Numbered from the stretch's first letter, positions 1-6,829 are shown. The stretch: DNA of 8,941 nt from Caulobacteraceae bacterium (GCA_003161535.1 PMOM01000268.1:1-8941), one strand, 5' to 3'. Notes: a model not told the origin generated them from the letters alone. Made by a program: numbers and translations.

Positions 1-1784
1 GGGTTGCCCCACTCCTCCCACTCCAGCACGGTGAGGGGGAGGGTCTCGTCGAGGATGGTGGTGAGGCAGTCGACGAAGGGCACCTCCGCCACCACCGCCC
101 GGAACAGCTCCGGCGCCAGGTTGGCCACCGCTCCCATCAACAGGCCGCCAGCGCTCCCGCCCCGGGCCACCAGGCGGTCGGGGGCGGTCAATCCCTCGGC
201 GACCAGGGCGCGGGCGCAGGCGATGAAGTCGGTGAAGGTGTTCTTCTTGGCGAACTTGCGCCCATCCAAAAACCAGCCCCAGCCCTTGTCCGAGCCGCCG
301 CGCACATGCGCGCTGGCCCACACCCAGCCGCGATCCACCAGGCTGAGCGCCTGGGAGGAAAAGACCGGCTCCTGAGGATAGCCGTAGGCGCCATAGCCGT
401 AGAGCATCAGCGGCGCGGAGCCGTCGAGGATCGTCCCGCGCTTCATCAGGACGGTGATCGGCACCTGCTGGCCGTCTTGGGCGGCCGCCGACAGCCGGCG
501 CGTCTCATAACGTCCCGGATCGTGGCCGGAGGGGATTTCCTGGGTCTTGCGCAGAACGCGCGCGCCGCTGGCCATATCGTAGTCGAACCATTGCCGGGGC
601 GTCGTCGGCGACTGATAGACAAAGCGGGTGACGGCGGTGTCGTATTCATAGCCGCCGCTCAGCGAAAGCGCGTAGGCCGGCTCATCGAAGTCGATTCGGC
701 GCTCGCCGCCGCCGCGGATCATGACCACCAGTCGGTCGCAGGCGTTTTCCCGCTCCAGCCGCACCAGATGGTCCCCGAAGGCGGCGACGCCGGCGATCAG
801 GCGTCCGCTCTGGTGCGCGATCCACTCGCGCCAGCCGGCGGCGGCGGGATTCTCGTCCATGCAGACCATCAGCTTGAAATCCACCGCTCCGCCGTCATTG
901 GTGCGGATCAGCCAACGGTCGGTCCAATGGTCCAGGTCATAGCGCACGCCGACGCGGCGCCGTTCAGCCACGACGGGGGCGGCGATGGGGTCGGCTGCGG
1001 GGATCAGCCACGCTTCGCTGGTTTCCTGGTTTTGCACGCCGATGACGACGTGGCTGCGATCGGCGGTGACGCCGACGCCCAGGAACATGCCCTCGTCGGC
1101 CTCCTCATAGACCAGCACGTCGGCGCCGCCGCGCGCCGGCCGGCGGAAGACCTTGGCGGGACGGGCGTTGGCGTCGCGCCACACCCAGAAAAGCCACTGG
1201 GAGTCCGGCGAGAAGGCGAATGAACCCGAGGCGTTTTCCGGCCCGTCCGCCAGCGTCTCGCCATCCGTCAGATCACGGATGAGGATGCGGTGATACTCCG
1301 AGCCGTGCTCGTCGACCGCATGGGCGTAGAGGGCGTGATCGGGTGAGTGGGCGGCGGCGTCGACGGCATAGTAGGCCTTACCGCGCGCTTGCGCTTCTTC
1401 GTCCAGCAAGACTTCCTCGCCGGCGTCGGCGTCCCGCGGTCGGCGGACATGGCGCGGGTGCTGCGCGCCCAGTTCATAGCGGCTGAAGTAGTCGAAAGGA
1501 CCGTCGGGGGTGGGAGGCGAGGCATCATCCTCCTTGATCCGGCCTCTCATTTCCTCGAAGAGCGCCGCCTGCAAAGGCTTGGTGGCGGCCAGCACCGTAT
1601 CGAGGTAGGCGTTTTCGGCCACGAGATGCTCGCGGATATCCGCCCTGACCACTGATGGATCGCGCAGGACGGCCTGCCAATTGTCGTCCTTCATCCAGGC
1701 GTAGTCATCCACCCTCACGCGGCCAAGCTGCCTAATGCGGTGAGGCGTTTTGCGCGGCGTCGGCGCGGGGATGGGATCGGTCAC
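1..1784 (-). CDS. ptrB: Oligopeptidase B (protease II), S9A serine peptidase, C-terminus off the left edge
   Basis: Cytoplasmic serine peptidase of the prolyl oligopeptidase family; family members cut short peptides after Arg or Lys. The frame is open from a GTG at 1784 to the left edge, giving 594 codons of the ~690-700 usual, so about 100 C-terminal residues are missing. The N-terminal part (about 20-50) carries the family signature DDYAWMKDD followed by AENAYLDTVL, then the beta-propeller region. The catalytic domain shows LYGYGAYG (461-468), AHVRGGSDKGWGWFLDG, KKNTFTDF, and the nucleophile motif GGSAGG with Ser544 (codon 153-155). The visible end reads VPFVDCLTTILDETLPLTV then EWEEWGN, typical of PtrB. 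The catalytic Asp and His are expected beyond the edge. I saw no internal stop. The GTG start follows AGGAAGGG (1788-1795), which overlaps the TAG stop of the upstream oxygenase gene 9 bases away, so the two are probably cotranscribed. Family call is firm; Arg/Lys specificity is from family knowledge. Confidence 0.95.
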   Translation of the reverse strand, partial: MTDPIPAPTPRKTPHRIRQLGRVRVDDYAWMKDDNWQAVLRDPSVVRADIREHLVAENAYLDTVLAATKPLQAALFEEMRGRIKEDDASPPTPDGPFDYFSRYELGAQHPRHVRRPRDADAGEEVLLDEEAQARGKAYYAVDAAAHSPDHALYAHAVDEHGSEYHRILIRDLTDGETLADGPENASGSFAFSPDSQWLFWVWRDANARPAKVFRRPARGGADVLVYEEADEGMFLGVGVTADRSHVVIGVQNQETSEAWLIPAADPIAAPVVAERRRVGVRYDLDHWTDRWLIRTNDGGAVDFKLMVCMDENPAAAGWREWIAHQSGRLIAGVAAFGDHLVRLERENACDRLVVMIRGGGERRIDFDEPAYALSLSGGYEYDTAVTRFVYQSPTTPRQWFDYDMASGARVLRKTQEIPSGHDPGRYETRRLSAAAQDGQQVPITVLMKRGTILDGSAPLMLYGYGAYGYPQEPVFSSQALSLVDRGWVWASAHVRGGSDKGWGWFLDGRKFAKKNTFTDFIACARALVAEGLTAPDRLVARGGSAGGLLMGAVANLAPELFRAVVAEVPFVDCLTTILDETLPLTVLEWEEWGN

Positions 1785-1787
1785 GCG

Positions 1788-1796
1788 CCCTTCCTA
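1788..1796 (-). promoter_or_regulatory. Ribosome binding site overlapping the upstream stop codon
   Basis: On the minus strand the sequence TAGGAAGGG contains both the TAG stop of the oxygenase gene (1794-1796) and the Shine-Dalgarno AGGAAGGG (1788-1795) of the oligopeptidase B gene, 3 bases before its GTG. This decides the GTG at 1784 as the start and suggests that ribosomes ending on the first gene help initiate the second. Confidence 0.65.
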
Positions 1797-2411
1797 TCGC
1801 CACGCGTAGTTGAAGCTCAGGCTGATCCGCGGGGCCTTGGCGCCATTGGCCATAACCTCGTGGCGCAGCCAGCTCTCCCACATGAATAGCGCGCCCGGCG
1901 CGGGCGCCAGGGTGACGAAGGTCCGCGCGCTCTGCGGCGCGTGCGCGGCGCGGGGCGGAGCGGCCATCATAAGGGCAAGCCGGGGATCCTCGAATCGAAG
2001 TGCGCCGGCTCCCGGCGGGGCGGTCACATAAACCGTGCCCGAAAGGACGCTGTGCGGATGGATGTGGCCCGAATGGGCGGCGCCGGGCTTAAGAATGCTG
2101 ACCCACAGGCTGTCGAGGGCCAATCGGCCGCGTGGACCCAGATCGAAGGCCAGGGCGTCGGCGAACAGGGCCGCGTGCCGGTCAAGTCGCTTCTTGAGAT
2201 CGCCGAACACGGTGGCGCGCCGGGGCAGATCGTTCAGCGACGCATAGGAGGTGTAGCCGCCATAGCCGTTGGCCTTGCACCACGCCAGGCCCGCCCTGTC
2301 TTCCTTGGCCAGCATGGCGCAGGCCGCTTCGAGCTCCGCGTTGAAGGCGCCAAAGCCGGGCTCGCCCGCAAGAGAGGCTTCGTAGAGCCGGGTGATGAAA
2401 AGATCGCGCAC
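1794..2411 (-). CDS. Putative 2OG-Fe(II) oxygenase family protein (TIGR02466 / 2OG-FeII_Oxy_5 type)
   Basis: A 205-residue protein resembling the small 2-oxoglutarate/Fe(II) dioxygenase-like family annotated as TIGR02466, whose substrates are unknown. The N-terminus (LFITRLYEASL) matches the family's usual first strand. The central cupin strand reads SGHIHPHSVLSGTVYV (114-129), holding the candidate iron ligands His116/His118. The second half holds MWESWLRHEV with the expected distal ligand His184, then PRISLSFNY with Arg195 as the likely 2-oxoglutarate carboxylate clamp. Start: the codon at 2411 is GTG. An in-frame TAA lies 15 bases upstream (2424-2426) with no other start between, and the next good family match begins only a few residues in, so GTG is preferred. 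The Shine-Dalgarno is poor (GGA only). It is the first gene of a minus-strand pair with oligopeptidase B and is divergent from the GFA gene. It could instead act on a protein or small molecule; nothing in the sequence tells which. Confidence 0.8.
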   Translation of the reverse strand: MRDLFITRLYEASLAGEPGFGAFNAELEAACAMLAKEDRAGLAWCKANGYGGYTSYASLNDLPRRATVFGDLKKRLDRHAALFADALAFDLGPRGRLALDSLWVSILKPGAAHSGHIHPHSVLSGTVYVTAPPGAGALRFEDPRLALMMAAPPRAAHAPQSARTFVTLAPAPGALFMWESWLRHEVMANGAKAPRISLSFNYAWR

Positions 2412-2466
2412 GACGTATCCGATAGCTTAAATTCCCCCTCGACGAACAGCTTGCTAGGAGGGCGCG
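2412..2466. promoter_or_regulatory. Divergent intergenic region, probable back-to-back promoters
   Basis: Fifty-five bases separate two divergent start codons, so both promoters must lie here or extend into the coding sequences. Visible elements are a strong plus-strand Shine-Dalgarno AGGAGGG (2456-2462) for the GFA gene; a locally AT-rich GCTTAAATTC (2425-2434) that could hold a plus-strand -10; and, on the minus strand, GCTATCGG (2419-2426), resembling the GCTA core of Caulobacter-type -10 elements. No convincing -35 is seen on either strand, so exact promoters are not assigned. Confidence 0.4.
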
Positions 2467-2838
2467 ATGATCGAAGCTTCCTGCCATTGTGGCGCGGTGC
2501 GCATTAAGATCGCCCGGACTCCGCGCGAGATCACCGACTGCAACTGTTCCATCTGCCGGCGGCTGGGCGCGCGCTGGGCCTACTACTCCCCAAATGACGT
2601 GACGATCATCGCGGCGCCGCAGGCGACGGCCGCCTATGCCTGGGGCGAAAAGTCTATCGCCTTCCACCATTGCCAAACTTGCGGCTGCCCGACCCATTGG
2701 AGCGGTCTGGATGAAGGCCGGCATGACCGGATGGGGGTCAACGCCCGGCTGTTCGATCCAGTGGTTCTGAAGGGCGTCGCGGTGCGCAAGCTCGATGGCG
2801 CCGACACCTGGGAATCGCGCATCACGCTAGATGAGTGA
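2467..2838 (+). CDS. GFA-family (glutathione-dependent formaldehyde-activating / CENP-V-like) zinc protein
   Basis: A 123-residue protein of the Mss4-like fold GFA family. The founding member (Gfa) was described as speeding formation of S-hydroxymethylglutathione from formaldehyde and glutathione; most homologues have no proven activity. All expected cysteines are present: the CHCGAV motif (Cys6, Cys8) with Cys69 and Cys72 (HHCQTCGCPTHW) should form the structural zinc site, and CNCSICRR (Cys25, Cys27, Cys30) the second, labile site. Cys74 is an extra cysteine common in the family's C-x2-C-G-C motif. At 123 residues it is a short single-domain member, shorter than Gfa itself. The ATG follows AGGAGGG at a 4-base spacing. 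It is divergent from the oxygenase gene and 83 bases ahead of the Mo hydroxylase operon on the same strand, so it could be read through into it. Family call firm; formaldehyde role not shown. Confidence 0.88.
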   Translation: MIEASCHCGAVRIKIARTPREITDCNCSICRRLGARWAYYSPNDVTIIAAPQATAAYAWGEKSIAFHHCQTCGCPTHWSGLDEGRHDRMGVNARLFDPVVLKGVAVRKLDGADTWESRITLDE

Positions 2839-2921
2839 TCGCCGATAACAGAAGGCTCTCGCCTTGGAAGGCGGTCAGGCTATAGGCTAAGGGACGATCC
2901 CGCCCCCGCCACGGAGGAAGC
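2839..2921 (+). promoter_or_regulatory. Leader of the Mo hydroxylase operon, possible promoter
   Basis: This 83-base gap is the longest non-coding stretch in the window. It holds a small inverted repeat CGCCT-TGGA-AGGCG (2860-2873) without a T run, so a terminator is doubtful. It is followed by TTGGAAG (2864-2870) and two GCTA elements (GCTATAGG at 2879-2886 and GCTAAGGG at 2886-2893). TTG followed by GCTA resembles the Caulobacter housekeeping pattern (TTGACG, then GCTANAWC), but the spacings here, 8 and 15 bases, lie outside the usual 10-14. GGAGG (2913-2917) is the ribosome binding site for the TTG start at 2922. Confidence 0.4.
2877..2890. repeat. Short tandem direct repeat AGGCTAT/AGGCTAA
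   Basis: Two adjacent 7-base units, AGGCTAT and AGGCTAA, differ only in the last base and lie about 30-45 bases before the operon's start codon. They may be chance, duplicated -10-like elements, or half-sites for a regulator. The pattern is seen directly; a function is not established. Confidence 0.45.
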
Positions 2922-3794
2922 TTGTCCCAGATCGCCTATCTGGCGCCGACCAGCGCCGATGAAGCCGCCGCCGCGCTGATCAAAGGCGGAGCGACCGCGC
3001 GCGTGCTGAGCGGCGGGACCGACCTCTTGGTGCAGCTGCGCGCCGGACGCCTGGCGCCGGGCTTGATCGTGGACGTGAAGCGCGTTCCTGGCGCAATCGG
3101 CATCCGCCAGGAAGACGGCGGCTTTGTCATCGGCGCATCGACGCCGGGGATGACCATCGGGGAGCACGCGGCCCTGGAAAAGGCCTGGCCCGGGGTGGTC
3201 GAAGCGGTGATGCTGATCGGCTCGACCCAGATCCAGGGGCGGGCCTCCATCGCCGGCAATCTCTGCAACGCCTCGCCGGCCGCCGACAGCGCGCCGGCGC
3301 TGATCGCGGCGCGGGCCACCTGCGTCATCGTCGGGCCATCGGGGCGGCGCGAGGCGCCGGTGGAGGCGATCGGCATCGCGCCTGGACGAACCTCCCTGGC
3401 CAAGGGCGAATTCGTGCTGGAGATCAGGCTGCCGCCTCGGGCGGCCCGGTCGGCGGACGCCTATCTGCGGTCGATCCCGCGCACCGAAATGGACATCGCC
3501 GTGGTCGGCGCGGGGGTGAATCTGACACTGGACGCCGACGGCGTCATCGCCGATGCCCGCGTCGCGCTTGGGGCGGTCGGCCCCACTGTGGCCTTGGCGC
3601 CGGACGCCGGGGCCGCGATCATAGGCACGCGCCTGGACGAGGCGGCCTTGGCCAGGCTGGACGACGCCGCGCGAAGCGCATGCCAACCGATCAGCGACAA
3701 GCGCGGCACGGTCGATTTTAGAACCAAGATCGCCGGCGTGCTGGCCAGACGCGCCGCGGCCATCGCCTACGGCCGAGCCAGGGGCAGAGCATGA
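2922..3794 (+). CDS. Mo hydroxylase FAD-binding (medium) subunit, CoxM/CutM type
   Basis: A 290-residue FAD subunit of the xanthine dehydrogenase/CO dehydrogenase family; it takes electrons from the 2Fe-2S subunit and passes them to the acceptor. Both FAD-binding signatures are present: VLSGGTDLLVQL (28-39), the family's AGGTDLL motif with Ser for Ala, and IAGNLCNASPAADSAPAL (110-127), the family's GGN-x-ASPAAD loop. The C-terminal ~110 residues match the CO_deh_flav_C domain. Length is typical. The start is TTG at 2922, preceded by GGAGG at a 4-base spacing; the next in-frame ATG would remove the first FAD motif. The stop overlaps the next gene's start as ATGA. A weak TTG start on the first gene of the operon may set its level. 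No CoxI/XdhC-type maturation gene is seen nearby. Subunit type is firm; substrate is unknown. Confidence 0.93.
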   Translation: MSQIAYLAPTSADEAAAALIKGGATARVLSGGTDLLVQLRAGRLAPGLIVDVKRVPGAIGIRQEDGGFVIGASTPGMTIGEHAALEKAWPGVVEAVMLIGSTQIQGRASIAGNLCNASPAADSAPALIAARATCVIVGPSGRREAPVEAIGIAPGRTSLAKGEFVLEIRLPPRAARSADAYLRSIPRTEMDIAVVGAGVNLTLDADGVIADARVALGAVGPTVALAPDAGAAIIGTRLDEAALARLDDAARSACQPISDKRGTVDFRTKIAGVLARRAAAIAYGRARGRA

Positions 3795-4276
3795 CCAGCC
3801 GACGACACATATCCGCGACCGTCAACGGCGATCCGGTGGAGTTCCTCAGCGAAGCGGGTACAACGCTGCTGGACGCCCTGCGCGATGAGCTGGGCCTGAC
3901 CGGCTCCAAGGAGGGCTGCGGATCGGGCGACTGCGGCGCCTGCAGCGTCATCGTCGATGGGCGGCTGATCTGTTCGTGCCTGATGCTGGCCGCCGAAGCC
4001 GAGGGTCGCCGGATCGAAACCATCGAGGGGATGGCCGATGGATCGACCCTGCATCCCTTGCAGCGGAAGTTTCTGGAGCACGCCGCCCTGCAATGCGGCT
4101 TCTGCACGCCGGGCCTTCTGGTGGCGGCCAAGGCGCTGCTGGACGCCAATCCCGATCCGAGCGAGAGCGAGACGCGCTATTGGCTCGCCGGGAACCTGTG
4201 CCGCTGCACGGGCTACGACAAGGTCATCCGCGCGGTGATGGACGCGGCGGCGGAACTTCGGCAAGCGAGGGTGTGA
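3791..4276 (+). CDS. Mo hydroxylase 2Fe-2S (small) subunit, CoxS/CutS type
   Basis: A 161-residue iron-sulfur subunit carrying two 2Fe-2S clusters that relay electrons from the molybdenum site to FAD. The N-terminal plant-ferredoxin-type domain holds Cys43, Cys48, Cys51 and Cys63 (EGCGSGDCGACSV, then CSCLMLA). The C-terminal all-helical domain holds Cys102 and Cys105 (QCGFCTPG) and Cys137 and Cys139 (GNLCRCTGY). All eight cluster cysteines are present with standard spacings, so both clusters should form. It starts at the ATG inside ATGA, overlapping the FAD gene by 4 bases, and its TGA shares one base with the next ATG (TGATG). Translational coupling should help give equal amounts of the three subunits. 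Length and motifs are typical and no signal peptide is present, so the enzyme is cytoplasmic. Confidence 0.96.
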   Translation: MTSRRHISATVNGDPVEFLSEAGTTLLDALRDELGLTGSKEGCGSGDCGACSVIVDGRLICSCLMLAAEAEGRRIETIEGMADGSTLHPLQRKFLEHAALQCGFCTPGLLVAAKALLDANPDPSESETRYWLAGNLCRCTGYDKVIRAVMDAAAELRQARV

Positions 4277-6555
4277 TGAGCGAAGTCATGGATCGGCCCC
4301 AGACGCTGAACCTCAAGGTGGTGGGCACTCGGCCCATCCGTCCAGACGGCGCCGACAAGGTGACTGGCAAGGCGACGTTTGGCGCCGACTTTTCCATGCC
4401 TGGAATGCTGGTGGGCAAGATCAAGCGCAGTCCCCACGCCCATGCCCGCATCGTTTCAATCGACACCAAGAAGGCCCTGGCCCTGGCCGGCGTGAAGGCG
4501 GTGATCACCGCCGCCGACTTTCCCGATCTGGCCTCGGAGGAATACGAAGCCGGCGAAAGCGCCGCCAATCTGCGCGACTTGGCGCTCAACTGCATGGCGC
4601 GCGGCAAGGTGCTTTACGACGGCCATGCGGTGGCCGCGGTGGCCGCCACCTCGTCGTCCATCGCCGACGCCGCCCTGGCGCTGATCACGGTGACCTATGA
4701 CGTGCTGCCGCACGTCATCGACGTCGAAGCGGCCATGGAAGCGGGCGCCCCGGTGCTGCACGCGCATCTGTTCACCGAGGGCCTGGAAACCAAGCCCGAT
4801 CGGCCGTCCAATATCGCCAAGCGCAATGAGCTGATGCGCGGAGACCTCGAAGCGGGCTTTGCGCAGGCCGAGGTGACCGTCGAGGGCCGCTACACCACCG
4901 CGGCGGTGCATCAGGGCTATATCGAGCCGCACGCCTGCGTGGCGGCCTTCGCGCCCGACGGCCAGTGCCAGGTGTGGAGCTCCAGCCAGGGCCAGTTCAT
5001 GGTGCGCACCTATTGCGCCAAGATCCTCGGGCTGGAGGCCTCCAACATCCGCGTCACCCCCACGGAAATCGGCGGCGGCTTCGGCGGCAAGACCACGGTC
5101 TATCTCGAACCCCTGGCGCTGGCGCTCTCGCGCCAGTCGGGCGCGCCAGTGAAGATGGTCATGACCCGCGAGGAGGTGTTTCGCGCCACCGGTCCGACCT
5201 CAGGCGCGGTCATAGAGGTCAAGCTCGGCGCCAAGCGTGACGGCGCGATTACCGCCGCGCGGGTGGTTCTCAAGTACCAAGCCGGCGCCTTCCCGGGCTC
5301 GCCGGTGGGCGCGGGCAGCATGACCGCCCTGGCCTGCTACGACGTGCCGAATTTTTCCGTCACCGGCTTCGATGTGGTGACCAACAGTCCCAAGGTCGCC
5401 GCCTACCGGGCGCCGGGCGCGCCGATCTCCGCCTTCGGCGTTGAAAGCGCCATGGACGACCTGGCCCGAGAACTGGGCATGGATCCCATCGCCTTGCGCC
5501 GGAAGAACGCCGTTCGCGATGGTGTGAAGGCCGCCTATGGCCCGACCTTCCGAAACATCGGCTATCTGGAAACGCTGGAAGCGATCGCCGATCACCCGCA
5601 CTACAAGGCGCCGCTCGGCCCCAACCAGGGCCGGGGCGTGGCCGTCGGCTTCTGGTTCAACGTCGGCGGCGAGTCCACCGCCGCGGTGCAGGTGGGCGAG
5701 GACGGCAGCGCCGTGGTGGTGACCGGCAATCCGGACATCGGCGGCTCGCGGGCATCGATGGCCATGATGGCCGCCGAGGTGCTCGGCCTGCCCATCGAGA
5801 AGGTGCGCCCCATCGTCGCCGACACCGCTTCGATCGGCTTTTCCATGCTCACCGGCGGCAGTCGCACGACCTTCGCCACCGGCATGGCGGTGACCCAGGC
5901 GGCGCAGAAGATCGTCGTCGACCTCAAGCGGCGGGCGGCGCAGATCTGGGATGTTCCGGTCGAACAGGTGGACTGGATCAACGGCGCGGCGGTCTGTCTC
6001 GACGCGGCGAAGGCGGACAAAGGCGACCTGACACTGGCGGCCTTGGCGGCCCAGTCAGCGCGCACGGGCGGCCCCATCGGCGCGCAGGTCTCCCTCACCG
6101 CACAGGGCGCCGGTCCTGGCTTCGGCGCGCACATCTGCGACGTGGAGGTCGATCCGGAAACCGGCCATGTGACCATCCTGCGCTACACCGCCGCTCAGGA
6201 TGTCGGTCGCGCCATCCACCCGGCCTATGTGGAAGGACAGATCCAGGGCGGCGTCGCCCAGGGGATCGGCTGGGCCCTCAACGAAGAATATGTCTTCGAC
6301 TCCGAGGGGCGCATGGAGAACGCGGGCTTTTTGGACTACCGCGTGCCGGTGGCCTCCGATCTGCCGATGATCGAGCCCATCATCGTGGAAGTGGCTAATC
6401 CGAGGCATCCGTTCGGCGCCAAGGGCGTGGGCGAGGTTCCCATCGTGCCGCCGCTCGCAGCCGTGGCCAACGCGGTTCGGGCCGCCATCGGCGTACGAAT
6501 GACCGACCTGCCCCTTTCGCCGCCCAAGATCCGCGCCGTGATCGACGCGCGGTGA
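4276..6555 (+). CDS. Mo hydroxylase molybdopterin-binding (large) subunit, xanthine dehydrogenase family, not CO dehydrogenase form I
   Basis: Catalytic subunit of 759 residues; family members hydroxylate a C-H (or oxidise an aldehyde) using water at a Mo-cofactor. The N-terminal a/b hammerhead domain begins near GADKVTGKATFGAD. Visible Mo-cofactor and active-site elements are HQGYIEPHACVA (212-223), EIGGGFGGK (264-272), the loop AYRAPGAP (376-383), TGGSRTTFA (526-534), QIQGGVAQGIGWAL (655-668) and KGVGE with Glu720, the conserved catalytic glutamate. CoxL of form I CO dehydrogenase carries VAYRCSFR with an essential Cys; here the loop is AYRAPG, closer to hydroxybenzoyl-CoA reductase and uncharacterised members. 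The start ATG at 4276 follows GAGG (4267-4270). A longer open frame back to 3976 only overlaps the iron-sulfur gene and is not coding there. It overlaps its neighbours by 1 and 4 bases. Family and role are firm; the substrate cannot be told. Confidence 0.95.
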   Translation: MSEVMDRPQTLNLKVVGTRPIRPDGADKVTGKATFGADFSMPGMLVGKIKRSPHAHARIVSIDTKKALALAGVKAVITAADFPDLASEEYEAGESAANLRDLALNCMARGKVLYDGHAVAAVAATSSSIADAALALITVTYDVLPHVIDVEAAMEAGAPVLHAHLFTEGLETKPDRPSNIAKRNELMRGDLEAGFAQAEVTVEGRYTTAAVHQGYIEPHACVAAFAPDGQCQVWSSSQGQFMVRTYCAKILGLEASNIRVTPTEIGGGFGGKTTVYLEPLALALSRQSGAPVKMVMTREEVFRATGPTSGAVIEVKLGAKRDGAITAARVVLKYQAGAFPGSPVGAGSMTALACYDVPNFSVTGFDVVTNSPKVAAYRAPGAPISAFGVESAMDDLARELGMDPIALRRKNAVRDGVKAAYGPTFRNIGYLETLEAIADHPHYKAPLGPNQGRGVAVGFWFNVGGESTAAVQVGEDGSAVVVTGNPDIGGSRASMAMMAAEVLGLPIEKVRPIVADTASIGFSMLTGGSRTTFATGMAVTQAAQKIVVDLKRRAAQIWDVPVEQVDWINGAAVCLDAAKADKGDLTLAALAAQSARTGGPIGAQVSLTAQGAGPGFGAHICDVEVDPETGHVTILRYTAAQDVGRAIHPAYVEGQIQGGVAQGIGWALNEEYVFDSEGRMENAGFLDYRVPVASDLPMIEPIIVEVANPRHPFGAKGVGEVPIVPPLAAVANAVRAAIGVRMTDLPLSPPKIRAVIDAR

Positions 6556-6815
6556 AGCAAAAGACGATGCCCCACGTGGTCGCTGCTTGTTCGACCTGTC
6601 GTCAGTTCACGGACGGCCTCGTGGAGTTCGATGTCGAGGCCGATTCGGTGCGCCGGATGATCGGTGAACTCGACCGGCGGTTCCCGGGTCTCGGCGAGCA
6701 CATAGAACGGCGCATGGCCATCGCCATCGACGGCGAAATCCACCAGGACGCCCATGGCGCGCGACTTGCCGCCGACAGCGAAGTCTATCTCATTCCCAGA
6801 ATCGGAGGCGGCTGA
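6552..6815 (+). CDS. MoaD/ThiS-like ubiquitin-fold sulfur carrier with GGG tail
   Basis: A protein of 87 residues (or 82 from the ATG at 6567) of the MoaD/ThiS beta-grasp family. MoaD is thiocarboxylated on its C-terminal diglycine by MoeB and gives sulfur to molybdopterin synthase. Seen here: a LVEFDVEADSVRRMI strand-helix start, LDRRFPGL, AIDGEIHQD and the ending VYLIPRIGGG, which supplies the C-terminal Gly-Gly plus one extra Gly. A Cys13-x2-Cys16 pair lies where relatives usually have a loop after the first strand. The GTG at 6552 overlaps the large subunit's TGA as GTGA, arguing for translational coupling; neither start has a good Shine-Dalgarno. Context suggests it supplies sulfur for the cofactor of this Mo enzyme, but no MoaE partner gene is in the window. 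It could also serve another sulfur pathway. Family call is good; role is inferred. Confidence 0.85.
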   Translation: MKQKTMPHVVAACSTCRQFTDGLVEFDVEADSVRRMIGELDRRFPGLGEHIERRMAIAIDGEIHQDAHGARLAADSEVYLIPRIGGG

Positions 6816-6823
6816 CCGCCCGC

Positions 6824-6829
6824 GAGGAG
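6824..6829 (+). promoter_or_regulatory. Ribosome binding site GAGGAG for the DUF885 gene
   Basis: GAGGAG lies 8 bases before the ATG at 6838. It settles this start over an upstream in-frame ATG at 6754, which would run through the end of the MoaD-like gene and bury the twin-arginine signal behind 28 residues. Confidence 0.7.

Noticed and set aside
306..1223. Open frame of 305 codons on the plus strand
   Set aside because: It lies fully antisense to oligopeptidase B, whose frame shows clear family motifs throughout. Its translation resembles no family, and long antisense frames are expected at this GC content.
2860..2873. Rho-independent terminator after the GFA gene
   Set aside because: Only a 5-bp stem (CGCCT/AGGCG) with no T run after it; not enough to call a terminator.
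2880..3686. Open frame of 268 codons on the minus strand
   Set aside because: Antisense to the FAD subunit gene; low-complexity Arg/Gly/Ala-rich translation with no motif.
3976..4275. Upstream extension of the molybdopterin subunit by 100 codons
   Set aside because: This stretch is out of frame within the iron-sulfur subunit gene, and its translation has no family match; the ATG at 4276 has an RBS and the normal family N-terminus.
2922..6555. CO dehydrogenase (coxMSL)
   Set aside because: Gene order fits, but the large subunit lacks the Cys loop (VAYRCSFR) of form I CO dehydrogenase, having AYRAPGAP instead.
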